Shown here in pieces: positions 17,739 to 24,787 of a stretch of DNA of 36,868 nucleotides. Each line of letters starts with the position of its first letter. Position 1 is the stretch's first letter. The notes under the pieces are model-generated. The model was not told the DNA's origin, did no database searches, and saw only the letters and a program-made list of their open reading frames with translations. Both the position numbers and the translations under genes were made by a program. Source of the stretch: Synergistaceae bacterium (lineage in GTDB: Bacteria > Synergistota > Synergistia > Synergistales > Aminobacteriaceae); the NCBI GenBank assembly GCA_031272145.1, contig JAISUL010000101.1:1-36868 (forward strand), read 5' to 3'.

Positions 17739-19007
17739 CTACTGCCCTTTCCTGCGCCTCCGCACTCCTCGGTGTTTCCCGACCCACACCGCCAGCACCC
17801 AGGCCATAGCCGCGCTCCCGCCGGTCTGGCAGCCGAGCTGGCCGCAGTTGTAGACGCCGACGCTGAGGTCTTTCGTGTCGACTCCGACGCTGTTTCTTGC
17901 CGACACCGTGAACTTAAACTCTCCTATATCCGTTGGTGTGCCGGAAAGGCTGCCGCCGGGCGACAGGCTGATGCCTTCCGGCAAATTGCCCTCCACTAGC
18001 TCCCACGTCACATCACCACCAGTCGCGGCGAGCACTTGGCTGTACCGTCCCTTGAACGTGCCGTCGGGGAGGGAGTCGGTGGTTATATGGGGCGCTTCAA
18101 GAGGAGAGGTGATGGTTATACTCAACATAGCGTCGTCACTCCCAACGTCGTTAGAGACCATAACCGTGAAGCCGAACGAACCGGCCTCCGTCGGAGTGCC
18201 CCCAATAACAACTCCATGATCATCACTAAGCCTCTCAAGCACAAGGCCGGGCGGTAGAGAGCCGCCGCTCACTCTCCAAGTCATAGGCGAAGTGCCAGTC
18301 GCGTTTATCCGCGCATAGTACATTCCTTCCACTGTGCCGCTGGGAAGGCTGGTTGGGTTTATTATCGTGGGGGCATCGGCCGCTGGTGCCAGTATCCCAT
18401 CGCCGGAGTCGCCGCTGGCGCTCCACGTTATCGGCGGAGTGCCGTCTGCGGACAGCGGATACGAGTTAGACGGTTTGTCCACCGTGACCACACGAGGGGT
18501 ATCGGAGCTTATCACAGGAGGACTTGCCGCGGTGCGACGCCGTACCGACGCCGCGGCTGCCGTCGGTTTGCTGACGGGCGGAGAGTAGGCTGGCACGACT
18601 GGGGCGGCTGTCACATCATCTATCTCGTCGGCACCGTCGTCGTATGTGGCGATTTGGCCGTCCTCATTGTCGATATATCCTTCATCGATGTTGAGGAGCG
18701 TGCCGTGGTTCTCGATCAGGCCGTCGTTGTCGATCAGGCCGCGGTTCTCGATCGTGCCGAAGTTGGCCAGGATCACGCCCTCGCCGATCAGCAGGACGGC
18801 GCCCGGCGGCACGGCGAAGGTCTCGTCCTCCTCGATGAGCAGGTCGCTCGACAGGACAATGACGTCGCCGGACGTCACCGCGGCGGCGTCGATAGAGGCA
18901 GGGTTCGCGCGGCTGGCTAATGGGAAGGCGAAAATCGTGAGAAGTAGAAGCACACAATAGAACACTCCACGCCCGACGCGCGCGTTGCCATCCACCGCCG
19001 TAGCCAC
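17739..19007 (-). CDS. Secreted putative-Ig repeat protein with a Synerg-CTERM-like tail
   Basis: 422 aa. GTG start at 19007 with AAGGAGG eight bases upstream. An N-terminal signal peptide (hydrophobic YCVLLLLTIFAFPLASRA, cleavage near ANP) is followed by a short solenoid-like region of I-x-N-x-G repeats (TIENRGLIDNDGLIENHGTL, about 85-115), a Pro/Ala/Thr linker, and putative-Ig (He_PIG-like) repeats marked by LPPGL, GxPTEAGSFGFTV, LPDGT and SGTPTDIGEFKFTV. The end, GCQTGGSAAMAWVLAVWVG plus a basic RRRRKGQ, resembles the Synerg-CTERM sorting signal, so the protein is probably processed and displayed on the surface. It shares repeats, solenoid and tail style with the large protein at 30716-34507. 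Function unknown; adhesion is a guess. Confidence 0.8.
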   Translation of the reverse strand: MATAVDGNARVGRGVFYCVLLLLTIFAFPLASRANPASIDAAAVTSGDVIVLSSDLLIEEDETFAVPPGAVLLIGEGVILANFGTIENRGLIDNDGLIENHGTLLNIDEGYIDNEDGQIATYDDGADEIDDVTAAPVVPAYSPPVSKPTAAAASVRRRTAASPPVISSDTPRVVTVDKPSNSYPLSADGTPPITWSASGDSGDGILAPAADAPTIINPTSLPSGTVEGMYYARINATGTSPMTWRVSGGSLPPGLVLERLSDDHGVVIGGTPTEAGSFGFTVMVSNDVGSDDAMLSITITSPLEAPHITTDSLPDGTFKGRYSQVLAATGGDVTWELVEGNLPEGISLSPGGSLSGTPTDIGEFKFTVSARNSVGVDTKDLSVGVYNCGQLGCQTGGSAAMAWVLAVWVGKHRGVRRRRKGQ

Positions 19008-19066
19008 AGAGAAAACCTCCTTGAACTAACTAACTCCTTAGAGCGGCCTAGGATTCGGCAGTGATT

Positions 19067-19360
19067 CACAAGGTATATTATGCGACACGCCCTATTTCCT
19101 AGGGCCAGACCCCTAACTTTAGAGAATCGAAGTGACGGGATTTGTATGACACCTCCCGGAGCCCTAAAATCGCGGTCATCGATTTTACCCCTACCCACCT
19201 CAGGAGTAGGGGAGGGGTCCAGGCCCGCGCCGATTGGGCAGGCCAGAAAAAAGAGCGAGAAGCTCTGCCCGGGGGATTGCGTTTTCGACGGATTGGGTAT
19301 ACAATCCTCCGAGTCAACAAAATGGGGTGGCCGGGACGGAGTCGTATAATATACCTTGTG
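19067..19360. mobile_element. MITE-like element with 20-bp terminal inverted repeats
   Basis: The left end CACAAGGTATATTATGCGAC (19067-19086) is inverted at the right end (19341-19360) with 19 of 20 bases matching. The flanking GTGATT (19061-19066) is also inverted as AATCAC (19364-19369) after a 3-nt offset. The 294-bp interior has no credible gene but is full of perfect small hairpins: GCCCTA/TAGGGC, TAAAATCG/CGATTTTA, CCCCTAC/GTAGGGG, GGGCAG/CTGCCC and GGATTG/CAATCC. A promoter-like TTGCGT-N17-TACAAT (19277-19305) points right, antisense to nikO. No clear target-site duplication is seen. It lies in the upstream region of the surface-protein gene. It could also be a structured RNA gene or a regulatory site. 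Confidence 0.55.
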
Positions 19361-19430
19361 TACAATCACCAAGATCTAGTCGTGGCAAGGACTTCAAGGC
19401 TATCTAACGCGGCGGCGCTGTGAAATTTCC

Positions 19431-20141
19431 CTACATCCCGTTCGCCCTCAAGACCTCCTCGTCCCCCAAAATCCCCTTGCCTCTCGCCGCTATGGCGCCC
19501 TTGTTCATCAGGATCACGTCGGAGCACAGGCGGGACGCCATGTCGAGGTCGTGCGTCGCTATCACCATCGCTTGGGGCAGGCCGCTCAGGGTGTTTATGA
19601 GCAGGCGGCGGGATCGGGGGTCTAGCGAGGCGGAGGGCTCGTCCAGCGCCAGGATGCTTGAGCGTGCCGCCAGAACGCCGGCCAAGGCGGCCAGCCTCTT
19701 CTCACCGCCGGACAGCCTGTGGGGCGGACGATCGGCGATAGCCGCGATCCCCAGCGCCTCCAAGACCTCCATGGCCAGCGCCCTTGCCTCTGGCGCCCCC
19801 ATGCCGCGCGCTATGGGGGTGAAAGCCACGTCCTCCAGCACGCTCGGCATGAACAGCTGGTCGTCAGGGTCCTGGAAAACCAGCCCCACCGCCCGCCGCA
19901 GCCGCTCCTCGCAGCCCCTTTCCACCGGGGCGCCCGACAGCAGAATCGACGCCGGGTCCGTTATGCTGAAGCACCCGGCCATGTGCATGAGCAGCGTCGA
20001 CTTGCCTGACCCGTTTGCGCCCACTATGGCCAAACGCTCGCCCTCCAGCACGGACAGGCTCACGCCGTTCAGCGCGGGGCTTGTGGAGCCAGGGTAGGAG
20101 TAGCGGAGGCCGCGCAGCTCCAAAAGCACGTTAGGCCCCAA
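19431..20141 (-). CDS. nikO: ECF-type metal transporter ATPase (NikO/CbiO)
   Basis: 236-aa ABC ATPase that powers the ECF transporter. Walker A GANGSGKST, Q-loop VFQDPDDQLF (the PDDQ form typical of ECF ATPases), signature LSGGEKR, Walker B ILALDEP and switch His ATHD are all present. TTG 20141 overlaps nikQ by 11 nt; GTG 20129 with GGGG six bases upstream is an equally good start and gives MLLELRGLRYSYPG. Last gene of the leftward operon, with no clear terminator before the inverted-repeat element. Single ATPase, as expected for NikMQO/CbiMQO systems. Confidence 0.92.
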   Translation of the reverse strand: MGPNVLLELRGLRYSYPGSTSPALNGVSLSVLEGERLAIVGANGSGKSTLLMHMAGCFSITDPASILLSGAPVERGCEERLRRAVGLVFQDPDDQLFMPSVLEDVAFTPIARGMGAPEARALAMEVLEALGIAAIADRPPHRLSGGEKRLAALAGVLAARSSILALDEPSASLDPRSRRLLINTLSGLPQAMVIATHDLDMASRLCSDVILMNKGAIAARGKGILGDEEVLRANGM

Positions 20142-20694
20142 AACCGTCCATCCCGCCGCGGCACCTCATGGCCATGGCGACGCGCTCGCCTCGGTCGGCG
20201 TTGTGAACCAGAGTCGTGGCGAGCATATACCCGAACGTCCGGCAAAGAGGCAAGCCCCTCAGCCTTGGCGCGCGAAGGCGAATCGCAAGAGTCATAGTCC
20301 TTATCCTGTCCAGCCCGGTGAACACGCACCGCGCCATCAGCAGCAGCAGAACGCGGAAGGACGCCGGCACGCGGGCGCGCATCAGAACGCGGTTCAGCTG
20401 GACAACGCCCAAGCCAGCCACCAGGCGGAGCACCGCTATCGCCGCCAGGTTCAGCTTGACCGTTATCACGATGGCCGAGTGAACACCCCCGTCGGTGAAC
20501 GGCAGCGTCAGCCACACGAACAGCGTCCACAGGTTCAGGTGCAGCAGCGCGTGAAGCAGATGGGCGTTCACCAGCGGGAGCACCAGAGCGCAGCAGACAG
20601 TCATGGCCATCCACGACGACGACGCCGAGATGGCGATGACGGCGCAGAAAGCGCAGGCGACGCGGACACAGGGGTCTAACCGATCGACGTACAT
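20131..20694 (-). CDS. nikQ: ECF-type metal transporter transmembrane protein (NikQ/CbiQ)
   Basis: 187-aa membrane subunit that couples the ATPase to the substrate-capture protein. Several hydrophobic helices are seen (about 10-35, 35-60, 70-95). The C-terminal coupling motif, an A-M-x-x-R-G type, appears as ERVAMAMRCRGGMDGF. I choose ATG 20694 (MYVDRLDPCVRV), which has AAGGG upstream and matches the usual N-terminal D-P-R/C-x-K/R region; the frame stays open upstream but overlaps nikM. Shorter than many CbiQ proteins (about 220-260 aa), so the N-terminal helices may be trimmed. Confidence 0.88.
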   Translation of the reverse strand: MYVDRLDPCVRVACAFCAVIAISASSSWMAMTVCCALVLPLVNAHLLHALLHLNLWTLFVWLTLPFTDGGVHSAIVITVKLNLAAIAVLRLVAGLGVVQLNRVLMRARVPASFRVLLLLMARCVFTGLDRIRTMTLAIRLRAPRLRGLPLCRTFGYMLATTLVHNADRGERVAMAMRCRGGMDGFGA

Positions 20695-20720
20695 TTTTTT
20701 ACCCTTGCTTTTTACTCGCC

Positions 20721-21323
20721 TTACTCGCCCGCCAAAACATCCGGCGAGTGCCTCCTCAGGTAGCTGACCATAAAGAGCGTAACCACGCTCTCGATCACCG
20801 CGACGGGCAGGTGCAGTGCGACGAGCAGGGCCGCGGTGCCGGCCATGTTTGGATTGGAGAGCCACAGGAAAAGCCCGGCCATAGCCGCCGACATCAGCGG
20901 GGCGGTGAAGCCGGCGAAGAGCGCGGTAAGCATGGGGAGGCGCCCTTGTTTTATCCTGCTCGAGCACAGCGCGTACATAACGACGGCGGGAAATGCCATG
21001 TCCGTCGTGTTTACGCCGAGCGATAAGAGCCCTCCGAACTGGAACAGGACGGCCTGTAATAACAGCGCGGCCATGATCGCGGGGAAGGCACCCCACCCAA
21101 GAACAAGGCCGAGCGGCGCCGCGAGGGACAGGTGAACCGAGGCACCGCCGAACCTGATGTGCACCAGCGAGGCGAGGAAGAACGTCGACCCTAGCACGGC
21201 CGAGCGAGATATGGCCTTTTCGGATGCCAAGCTGGTCTTCGCCCCGATCGCCACCCCTATAGCCGCCGCCATCCAGCCCGCCGCCGCCGCCTGAGTAGAA
21301 AGAAAGCCGTCTGCTACGTGCAA
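20721..21323 (-). CDS. nikM: ECF-type nickel/cobalt substrate-capture protein (NikM/CbiM)
   Basis: 200-aa integral membrane protein. The N-terminus MHVADGFL matches the invariant Met1-His2-x-x-(D/E)-G motif whose free amino group and His2 bind the metal in NikM/CbiM. Later helices include the His-containing FLASLVHIRFGG and PLGLVLGWGAFPAIMAALLLQ. Start TTG 21323 (overlapping nikL by 10 nt) is fixed by the need for the MH terminus. Nickel is preferred over cobalt because the operon contains NikL- and NikK-like genes and no CbiN, and no cobalamin riboswitch was seen. That choice is inference. Confidence 0.92.
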   Translation of the reverse strand: MHVADGFLSTQAAAAGWMAAAIGVAIGAKTSLASEKAISRSAVLGSTFFLASLVHIRFGGASVHLSLAAPLGLVLGWGAFPAIMAALLLQAVLFQFGGLLSLGVNTTDMAFPAVVMYALCSSRIKQGRLPMLTALFAGFTAPLMSAAMAGLFLWLSNPNMAGTAALLVALHLPVAVIESVVTLFMVSYLRRHSPDVLAGE

Positions 21324-21757
21324 TTTGCCTTACGCCTCCTTATGATAAGAAGAACTGCCGCGGCGTTGAAAATGAGGCTGACGCCTAACGCCGCGCGCAA
21401 GTAAAGCGCCGCACCCATCGGAGAGCCGACACTCTCCATAGTGTACACCCCGCCCTGCTCCACGCCCACCTCGGCCTCGGCCATGTGGCCCTGATTGTCC
21501 TTGACGGCCACGCGCCACAGGCCGGGCGTGTTCGGAACGAACGCGAAGCACCCCTCGGCGTCAGTCCGCCCCGTCTGGAATGGGAACTCGGCGTCGTTCG
21601 GGGAAAACACCTCGGCCTCCATCCACGCCATCGCGTCCCCCGTGGAGTAGTAGAACGACAGAGCAACAGCTCCGTCTACTATTCGGTACCCCACCCCGTG
21701 CGCAAACGCCGGCGTGACTCCGAGCAGGAAGACCGTGAGCGCGGCAAGCCTGCGCAA
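21314..21757 (-). CDS. nikL: NikL-like nickel transport accessory protein
   Basis: 147 aa. Signal peptide (RLAALTVFLLGVTPAFA), mature part beginning AHGVGYRI or HGVGYRI, a beta-sandwich region with PFQTGRTDAEGCFAFVPNTPG and GLWRVAVKDNQGH, and one C-terminal transmembrane helix (about 118-140) followed by RRRK. This layout is known for NikL, a partner of NikM in some ECF nickel transporters. Cleavage after AFA would leave His as residue 1 or 2. TTG 21757, 2 nt after nikK; overlaps nikM. Confidence 0.8.
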   Translation of the reverse strand: MRRLAALTVFLLGVTPAFAHGVGYRIVDGAVALSFYYSTGDAMAWMEAEVFSPNDAEFPFQTGRTDAEGCFAFVPNTPGLWRVAVKDNQGHMAEAEVGVEQGGVYTMESVGSPMGAALYLRAALGVSLIFNAAAVLLIIRRRKANCT

Positions 21758-21759
21758 TT

Positions 21760-22518
21760 TTATTTAACCCCGAACGTCAGGACTGCGCGGAGGCTGCGCA
21801 CGTCGTAGCCGCCATCCTTCGGCGCCTGCTCCTCTTTAAGCGTCCGCACCATCCAGAGGCCGGGCTCCGTGAGCTTTATTTTCGCCACGCCGTCCGCGCC
21901 GCTCTCCGTGTAGTAGGCGTACGTGTTCGGGATGTCCGAGAACCCGTCCCTCGTCGCCCAGACCGGGGCGGAGAGGGGCTGCCCCCGGAGCAGGAGCTTC
22001 ACCTCGAACAGATCGCCTACCTTCGCCGTGGCCGGATTCCCCATGGGGACGATCTCAAGTTCATGCCCCACGACCGCGGAGAAGCCAGAATCGCCCTCCG
22101 ATGGGTTGACCACCATTTTGGCGTACTTGTCGTTCTTCGACGCGCGGAGCACCTTCAGTCCCCGTGACTCGAGCTCCCCGCGGCTGCCGGCCATGCCTCC
22201 CTCGTTGGTGACGCTCCAGATTCCTCCGTCCTTGACCGCCGTGATGATAGCCGTGCCCTTGGAGACGGGGGCGTCGAAGGCGAGCAAGCCGTCGCCCGGT
22301 GCAAGCAGCAGGTTGTCCGCCACGCCGAAGACGCCGGCGTTGATGCGCGACGCGTCCTCGACCTCCTCCTTCGCGATGAACACGTGAGTGGAGTACAGAG
22401 CCATCGGCAGCACGTCCCCTGACGCGCTCGTCGATGACGGCTTAATGATGAGCTCGTGCGCCTGTGCCCCTGCCAGGGACACCCACGCCAGAAACAACCC
22501 AAGAACCAACTTCTTCAA
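21760..22518 (-). CDS. nikK: NikK-like DUF4198 periplasmic nickel-uptake protein
   Basis: 252 aa. Signal peptide (LVLGLFLAWVSLAGAQA) and a mature N-terminus AHELIIKP/HELIIKP, followed by an all-beta DUF4198-like domain: GDVLPMALYSTHVFI, HELEIVPMGNPATAKVGD, FEVKLLLRGQPL, PGLWMVRTLKEE. DUF4198 proteins accompany NikM in ECF nickel systems and are thought to pass metal to the membrane subunit. TTG 22518 with AGGAGG eight bases upstream. First gene of nikKLMQO. Its Shine-Dalgarno/start unit is duplicated in tandem just upstream. Confidence 0.85.
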   Translation of the reverse strand: MKKLVLGLFLAWVSLAGAQAHELIIKPSSTSASGDVLPMALYSTHVFIAKEEVEDASRINAGVFGVADNLLLAPGDGLLAFDAPVSKGTAIITAVKDGGIWSVTNEGGMAGSRGELESRGLKVLRASKNDKYAKMVVNPSEGDSGFSAVVGHELEIVPMGNPATAKVGDLFEVKLLLRGQPLSAPVWATRDGFSDIPNTYAYYTESGADGVAKIKLTEPGLWMVRTLKEEQAPKDGGYDVRSLRAVLTFGVK

Positions 22519-22553
22519 AAAAATCTCCTCCTGTTCAAAAAAATCTCCTCCTG
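22514..22553 (-). promoter_or_regulatory. Tandemly duplicated ribosome-binding/start unit of nikK
   Basis: TTCAAAAAAATCTCCTCCTG (+ strand) occurs twice with no gap, 22514-22533 and 22534-22553. Read leftward, each copy holds CAGGAGGAGA, a T-run and TTG. The upstream copy opens a 7-codon ORF whose TGA overlaps the real nikK TTG, so it could couple or compete for initiation. Confidence 0.7.
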
Positions 22554-22566
22554 CTGTCCTATCCTA

Positions 22567-22573
22567 TATAATA
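22567..22573. promoter_or_regulatory. Overlapping divergent -10 boxes between nikK and dnaX
   Basis: CTATATAATAG is nearly symmetric: TATAAT (22567-22572) reads toward dnaX and TATTAT (22573-22568) toward nikK. No good -35 is seen on either side, so confidence is limited. Confidence 0.4.
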
Positions 22574-22635
22574 GAACAGTGCCGGGCATCGTAGCACATT
22601 TTACGAAAAACGTAACACGGGATTGGGGTTTATTG

Positions 22636-24348
22636 ATGGGTGTTTCACTCTATCGGCGGTACAGGCCGCGACGGTTCTCCGAGGTTACGGGGCAAGACAC
22701 GGCCGTGGGCGTTTTGACGCGGGCAGTGGCGCGCGGCAGCGTGGGGCAGGCGTATCTGTTTTCGGGGCCGAGGGGCTGCGGCAAGACCACGGTCGCCCGC
22801 CTGCTGGCGAAGGCGATCAACTGCACGGCGCGGGGGGCCGACCAGTTCGAGCCATGCTGCGAGTGCCAGAACTGCCTTGCGATCGCCGCCGGGGAGAGCC
22901 TCGACGTCATCGAGATAGACGGCGCGTCGAACAACAGCGTCGACGAGGTGCGCGAGCTCAAGAACCACGTCGGCCTCGCGCCGTTCGTCTGCCGCTGCAA
23001 GATCTACATCGTGGACGAGGTGCACATGCTGTCCATAGCCGCGTTCAACGCCCTGCTCAAGACCCTGGAGGAGCCGCCGGAGAACGTCGTGTTCATCCTA
23101 GCCACGACGGAGGCTCACAAGGTTCCCGTCACGATCCGCTCGCGGTGCCAGCACATACCGTTTCACCGCATAAGCGCTGCTGGCATCCGCGACCGTCTGG
23201 CTGAGGTCTGCGCCGCGGAGTCCATCCAGTACGACGGCGCCGCCCTGTGGGAGCTTGCGCGTCAGGCCGACGGAGCCCTGCGCGACGCCCTCTCCATGCT
23301 GGAGCAGGTCAGCCAGCTTAAATCAGAAAAGATAACCATAGCCGACGTAGAGGCATGCCTAGGCCAGGGAAGCCGTCCGGCGCTGGAGCGCTGGCTCAAG
23401 GCCAAACGGGACGGGGGCAGCGAGGAGACGTTCATCGCGCTGAACAAAATGCTGTCCAGCGGTGTCTCGCCTGTGCGCCTGCTGGAGGAGCTTTTTACCC
23501 TTGTGCGCGACCTATGGCTTGCCGCCCGCTGGGGCGAATCCGCCGTGTCTGCCCTCGACGCCTCCGACGAGGAGCGAGCATACCTGATGGCCGAAGCACC
23601 CCTGTGGGACGCAGGAGAGCTGTCGCGCCTGATGTCCTTCATAGCAGACCTGCTGCCCCAGGCCCGCATGGGCATGAGAGCCGACGTAATAGCCGGCCTC
23701 CTAACCCAGGCCAAGGAGTCACAGGCCAAGGAGGCGCAGTACAAGGAGGCGCAAGCGCCCCTTGAAAAGCAGATGCCTAGCGGGGCGCGGGTGCCGCGCG
23801 TAGGGCCTGCTCCCCGTGAGGAGCGGGCGCAGCGCGCAGAGCGCCCCTCGGCTCCCGCTGCTCCTGATTCGGATATGTGGGGGAAGATGCTCGACGTTCT
23901 GAAATCCAGCTCCTTCCTCCTGTACTGTGGCCTGTACGACGCCGAGGCGCTCTTCTCCGACACCGGCACCGTTGCTCTGATTCCCGCCGACCGCTACTGC
24001 TACGAGGTCTTGAAGCAGAGCCGGAACCACGCCCTCTTGCGAAAGCTGCTGGCGCCGTTTTGCAGCGATGTTGTCCTTAAATACCAGGGAGCAGACACCC
24101 CTGAGGAGGCAGACACCCCTGAGGAGGCAGTCGCCCCTGAGGAGGCAGTCGCCCCCGAAGATGCAGCCGCTCCCGAGGAGGCAGTCGCCCCCGAGGCCTA
24201 CCCAGCGCTGCCCGAGGCTGCTGCCGATGAAACGCCGTTCGCCGGGCTTGTGACGGAGGTCTCGCGTCTGCTGAACGGCGAGGTCATGCTGTTGCGAACC
24301 GCGAGCACCGTGAGCTATGACGGCGTCACGGAAGACTTCACGGACTGA
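22636..24348 (+). CDS. dnaX: DNA polymerase III subunit gamma/tau
   Basis: 570-aa clamp-loader subunit. [20 protein letters not shown] is the classic DnaX start. Walker A is [10 protein letters not shown], the zinc cysteines lie in [13 protein letters not shown], Walker B is IVDEVHML, and [20 protein letters not shown] and [14 protein letters not shown] follow. Domain III and a C-terminal tau-like region are present. ATG 22636 has GGGG seven bases upstream; the frame is open further upstream but unrelated. Two low-complexity stretches stand out: [15 protein letters not shown] (about 420) and a P-E-E-A/V/D-x repeat (about 482-515) built from near-perfect 18-nt units. No A-rich slippery heptamer for programmed frameshifting was noticed. 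Confidence 0.95.
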   Translation: MGVSLYRRYRPRRFSEVTGQDTAVGVLTRAVARGSVGQAYLFSGPRGCGKTTVARLLAKAINCTARGADQFEPCCECQNCLAIAAGESLDVIEIDGASNNSVDEVRELKNHVGLAPFVCRCKIYIVDEVHMLSIAAFNALLKTLEEPPENVVFILATTEAHKVPVTIRSRCQHIPFHRISAAGIRDRLAEVCAAESIQYDGAALWELARQADGALRDALSMLEQVSQLKSEKITIADVEACLGQGSRPALERWLKAKRDGGSEETFIALNKMLSSGVSPVRLLEELFTLVRDLWLAARWGESAVSALDASDEERAYLMAEAPLWDAGELSRLMSFIADLLPQARMGMRADVIAGLLTQAKESQAKEAQYKEAQAPLEKQMPSGARVPRVGPAPREERAQRAERPSAPAAPDSDMWGKMLDVLKSSSFLLYCGLYDAEALFSDTGTVALIPADRYCYEVLKQSRNHALLRKLLAPFCSDVVLKYQGADTPEEADTPEEAVAPEEAVAPEDAAAPEEAVAPEAYPALPEAAADETPFAGLVTEVSRLLNGEVMLLRTASTVSYDGVTEDFTD

Positions 24349-24395
24349 AGCCCGTCCGCATAGCGGCGGGGTATAATAGCCCAGCGGGAGGTAGT

Positions 24396-24433
24396 CCCCC
24401 CGAGGAGGTGAGGGGGTCTGAACCCCCAAGACA
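24396..24433 (+). promoter_or_regulatory. queD leader: Shine-Dalgarno separated from ATG by a perfect hairpin
   Basis: GGAGGTGA (24404-24411) lies 25 nt before the queD ATG, too far for initiation. Between them GGGGGT-CTGA-ACCCCC (24412-24427) forms a perfect 6-bp hairpin. With it folded, the distance from GGAGG to ATG is 9 nt. An upstream CCCCCC (24396-24401) can instead pair with the same GGGGG and put the Shine-Dalgarno in a loop, so two exclusive folds exist. The sequence belongs to the palindromic repeat family (copy F, about 24386-24427). A lone TATAAT at 24372-24377 may be a local promoter. Confidence 0.65.
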
Positions 24434-24787
24434 ATGCTGATTCGTAAGGAGTTCGCGTTCGACGCGGCGCACAACTTGGTTCACTACCGCGGGAAGTGCG
24501 AGGCGCTGCACGGGCACAGGTACAGGCTGGCGGTCGAGGTCGAGGGCGAGCCGGACGCGGATGGCATGGTGATGGACTTCGGCGACGTTGCCGATGTGGT
24601 CAGGCGGCGCGTCGTCTCGCGGCTGGACCACGCATATATAAATGAAATAATCGCATCCCCCACCGCCGAGAACATCGCGGCATGGACGTGGCGCGAGGTG
24701 GAGCCGGAGCTGCCCGGCCTGTCGCGGGTCGAGGTGTGGGAGACGCCGGAAAGCTGCGCGATTCTGCGTCGGGGGGACAGGCGTTGA
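24434..24787 (+). CDS. queD: 6-carboxy-5,6,7,8-tetrahydropterin synthase
   Basis: 117-aa T-fold enzyme converting dihydroneopterin triphosphate to 6-carboxytetrahydropterin for queuosine synthesis. The zinc histidines lie in FDAAHNL and LHGHRY, the catalytic Cys in GKCEALHGH, and the Asp-His pair in RLDHAYIN; SPTAENIA and WETPESCAI are typical of QueD. The gene is directly followed by folE2 with a 4-nt TTGA overlap, which fits a pterin supply route: FolE2 makes the substrate of QueD. No other que genes are in the window. Confidence 0.93.
   Translation: MLIRKEFAFDAAHNLVHYRGKCEALHGHRYRLAVEVEGEPDADGMVMDFGDVADVVRRRVVSRLDHAYINEIIASPTAENIAAWTWREVEPELPGLSRVEVWETPESCAILRRGDRR

Noticed and set aside
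22519-22635. Nickel/cobalt (NiCo) or B12 riboswitch before the nikK operon
   Set aside because: The nikK leader is only about 50-60 nt and is taken up by the duplicated ribosome-binding unit and the -10 box; no multi-helix junction fits.
24060-24200. Programmed frameshift in dnaX giving a short gamma form
   Set aside because: No A-rich slippery heptamer with downstream hairpin was noticed; the repeats here are in-frame 18-nt units.
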